A DNA stretch of 64,000 nucleotides from Variovorax paradoxus. Its GTDB lineage: Bacteria; Pseudomonadota; Gammaproteobacteria; Burkholderiales; Burkholderiaceae_C. Every line of letters begins with the position of its first letter. The first letter of the stretch is position 1. Location: assembly GCF_009498455.1 (NCBI RefSeq), contig NZ_CP045644.1:744001-808000 (forward strand), given 5' to 3'. The translations under genes were made by a program, and so were the position numbers. This document shows, in pieces, positions 62,477 to 64,000 of this stretch. The notes under the pieces were generated by a model, which searched no databases, was not told the origin of the DNA, and saw only the letters and a program-made list of their open reading frames with translations.

Positions 62477-64000
62477 GTATGCGTCCGGCCAAGACATCTT
62501 GACCAGGCGCAGATGCTCGGTCAGGCAGCGCTGTCAGGTGTCCAGCTATAGGGCAGCAACTCTCGGATGCGGCTGTCTGGCTGCGTCGGCAACCTCTCCA
62601 GCACATCCTTGAGGTACTGGTAAGGGTCATGCCCGTTGAGCCTAGCTGTGTGCAGCAAGCTCATGATCGCCGCCGCCCTTTGGCCGGCACGGAGGCTGCC
62701 GGCGAACAACCAGTTCTTGCGGCCCAACGCGATAGGCCGGATCAGGTTCTCGACCCTGTTGTTGTCGATGCTCAGCTCGCCGTCGTCGACGTAGCGCGTG
62801 AGCGCGGCCCAGCGTTTGAGGCTGTAGTCCATGGCCTTGGCTGTGGCGCTGCCATCGGGCAACTTCTGCCGGTGTGCCATCAACCAGGCATGCAGCAGGT
62901 CGGCCGCCGGTCTCGCCCTGAGCCTTCGGATGTGAAGTCGTTCGTCGGGCGACAGCTCTTTGATCTCGCGCTCGATGTCGTAAAGCGTCGCAATCAACTT
63001 CAAGGCCTGCTCGGCCAGCGTGCTGCTGTGATTGGCCCACAGCTCGTGGAACTTGCGTCGCGCATGGGCCATGCAACCGGCCTCCGTGACGCCAGCCGCC
63101 ATGGCCTGCTTGTATCCCGAGTAGTCGTCACAGATCAACGTGCCGCGCCAACCGCCGCTGCCGTCCTCCTCGATGCCGAGGAAGCGGCGAGCGTGGCGCC
63201 CGGCCCGACTCTCTGCGAAGTCGAACACCACCGCGTCGATGTCGTCCCAGACCGTGGTGCAGTAGCTCCAAAGGTACGCGCGATGGGTCTTGCCCAGTCC
63301 CGGCGTGAGCATTGCAACTGGCGTTTCGTCGGCATGCAGCACTCGCCGGCCGAGCAGGTCTTCGCGCATGGCCTGGACCAGTGGCGCCAGCTGCACGCCG
63401 ATGGCGCCGATCCACTCGGCCTGCGTCGAGCGCGGTACGGCGAAGCCCGCCCGTCCGAGGATGCTCTCTTGCCGGTACAGCGGCTGATGATCGATGTACT
63501 TGGCCACAGTGACGTGGGCCATCAACCCAGCGGTGGCGATGCCCTTGTCGACGACGTGCGCGGGGACGGGCGCCTGGACCAGCGTCTGGCACTTGGTGCA
63601 GGCCCACTTGCCGCGGACGTGACGCTCTACCGTGAACGTGCCAGGCGTGTAGTCGAGCTTCTCAGCCACGTCCTCGCCGATGCGCTTGAGCGCGCAGCCG
63701 CAACTGCACGTCGTGGTCTCAGGCTCGTGGCATACCTCGCGCCGTGGGAAGTGCGCTGGCAGCGCGTGGCGCTTGGGCTGGCGCTTCTCATTGCTGTCCT
63801 TGGCGGCCGGAACCACCCTCTCGACCTCGCGGGCAAGCGCCTCGAGATCCTCGTCGATGGCTTCTTCGAGCAGGCTCTTCTGCTCCGGACTGAAGCGCTC
63901 GCTGGTGGCGGCGAACTTCAGCCGCTTCAGGACCGCCATCTCGTGCGTGAGCTTGTCGATCACGGTCTGCTTGAACGCCACGGCGCGTTCATGGCGAGCA
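62477..64000 (-). mobile_element. Third IS66-family element, right part outside window
   Basis: The element end is the inverted repeat GTATGCGTCCGGCC... from 62477, reaching ACATCTTGACC, which is related to the ends of the second IS66. Only its tnpC is in view and no nested insertion is seen in it. It is clearly divergent from the other two copies. Confidence 0.85.
62521..64000 (-). CDS. tnpC: IS66 transposase TnpC, 5' end outside window
   Basis: At least 492 codons, open to the window edge. Parts in order: KQTVIDKLTHEMAVLKRLKF, zinc finger (CSCGCALKRIG, WACTKCQT), catalytic Asp in LHADETPVAMLT, CDDYSGYKQAM and Glu in DNNRVENLIRPIALGRKNW, with the intact C-terminal domain LFAGSLRAGQRAAAIM to YSWTPDSAA. 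Unlike the other copies the ALGRKNWLF site is uninterrupted, so it shows what the hit site looked like. A GTG at 63981 is not the true start. Confidence 0.94.
   Translation of the reverse strand, partial: ARHERAVAFKQTVIDKLTHEMAVLKRLKFAATSERFSPEQKSLLEEAIDEDLEALAREVERVVPAAKDSNEKRQPKRHALPAHFPRREVCHEPETTTCSCGCALKRIGEDVAEKLDYTPGTFTVERHVRGKWACTKCQTLVQAPVPAHVVDKGIATAGLMAHVTVAKYIDHQPLYRQESILGRAGFAVPRSTQAEWIGAIGVQLAPLVQAMREDLLGRRVLHADETPVAMLTPGLGKTHRAYLWSYCTTVWDDIDAVVFDFAESRAGRHARRFLGIEEDGSGGWRGTLICDDYSGYKQAMAAGVTEAGCMAHARRKFHELWANHSSTLAEQALKLIATLYDIEREIKELSPDERLHIRRLRARPAADLLHAWLMAHRQKLPDGSATAKAMDYSLKRWAALTRYVDDGELSIDNNRVENLIRPIALGRKNWLFAGSLRAGQRAAAIMSLLHTARLNGHDPYQYLKDVLERLPTQPDSRIRELLPYSWTPDSAA

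Overview
The window looks like chromosome or megaplasmid DNA of a high-GC betaproteobacterium, most likely Burkholderiales and probably Comamonadaceae (Variovorax/Acidovorax-like). The evidence is the two Burkholderiales-type 'GVVD' porins, Czc proteins that closely follow those of Cupriavidus metallidurans (CzcA, CzcI, CzcD), and the dense RND/P1B metal-efflux content. The genus is an inference. Overall this is a heavy-metal resistance island that has been repeatedly invaded by insertion elements.

Bases 1-8.4 kb hold the end of a first RND efflux set (adaptor and CzcA), a His-rich periplasmic protein, two small secreted proteins built of internal repeats, and a divergent heavy-metal sensor kinase/response regulator pair. 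An 18-bp inverted-repeat box recurs in front of both repeat proteins, the response regulator and, 11 kb away, a phosphoethanolamine transferase. At three of these sites a -10-like hexamer lies at an identical offset. A perfect palindromic version lies upstream of the second porin.

Bases 8.5-14.5 kb are one IS66-family element with an 8-bp target duplication. Its transposase is split by a RIT (recombinase-in-trio) element carrying three overlapping tyrosine recombinases between perfect 35-bp inverted repeats. Then come an XRE regulator, a porin, an AT-rich LysR regulator and the phosphoethanolamine transferase (14.6-21 kb).

Bases 21-29.6 kb carry a coherent cobalt/zinc/cadmium operon: zinc-ribbon protein, CzcI, CzcC, CzcB, an HME-RND permease, a PII-like protein, a lipoprotein, CzcD and a small membrane protein. 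Bases 29.7-38.3 kb are decayed: IS1380-like, MscS and P-type ATPase pseudogenes lie among intact genes for a Na+/Ca2+-exchanger-like protein, a CusF-like protein, an arsenite/BASS permease, a MerT-like protein and a MerR regulator. An intact P1B-4 ATPase (CzcP/CoaT type) and a second porin follow.

Bases 43.5-56.3 kb are a nest of mobile elements around two alkaline phosphatase genes and an overlapping partner gene. An IS5-like element was split by a second IS66 element. That IS66 transposase gene was in turn split by an intact IS110-family element and by a serine-recombinase element. The final 8 kb hold glycerate kinase, a stand-alone DsbD N-terminal domain, CadR/PbrR, a glycosyltransferase, a cytochrome b and the start of a third IS66 copy. 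No rRNA, tRNA, CRISPR array or replication origin was recognised.
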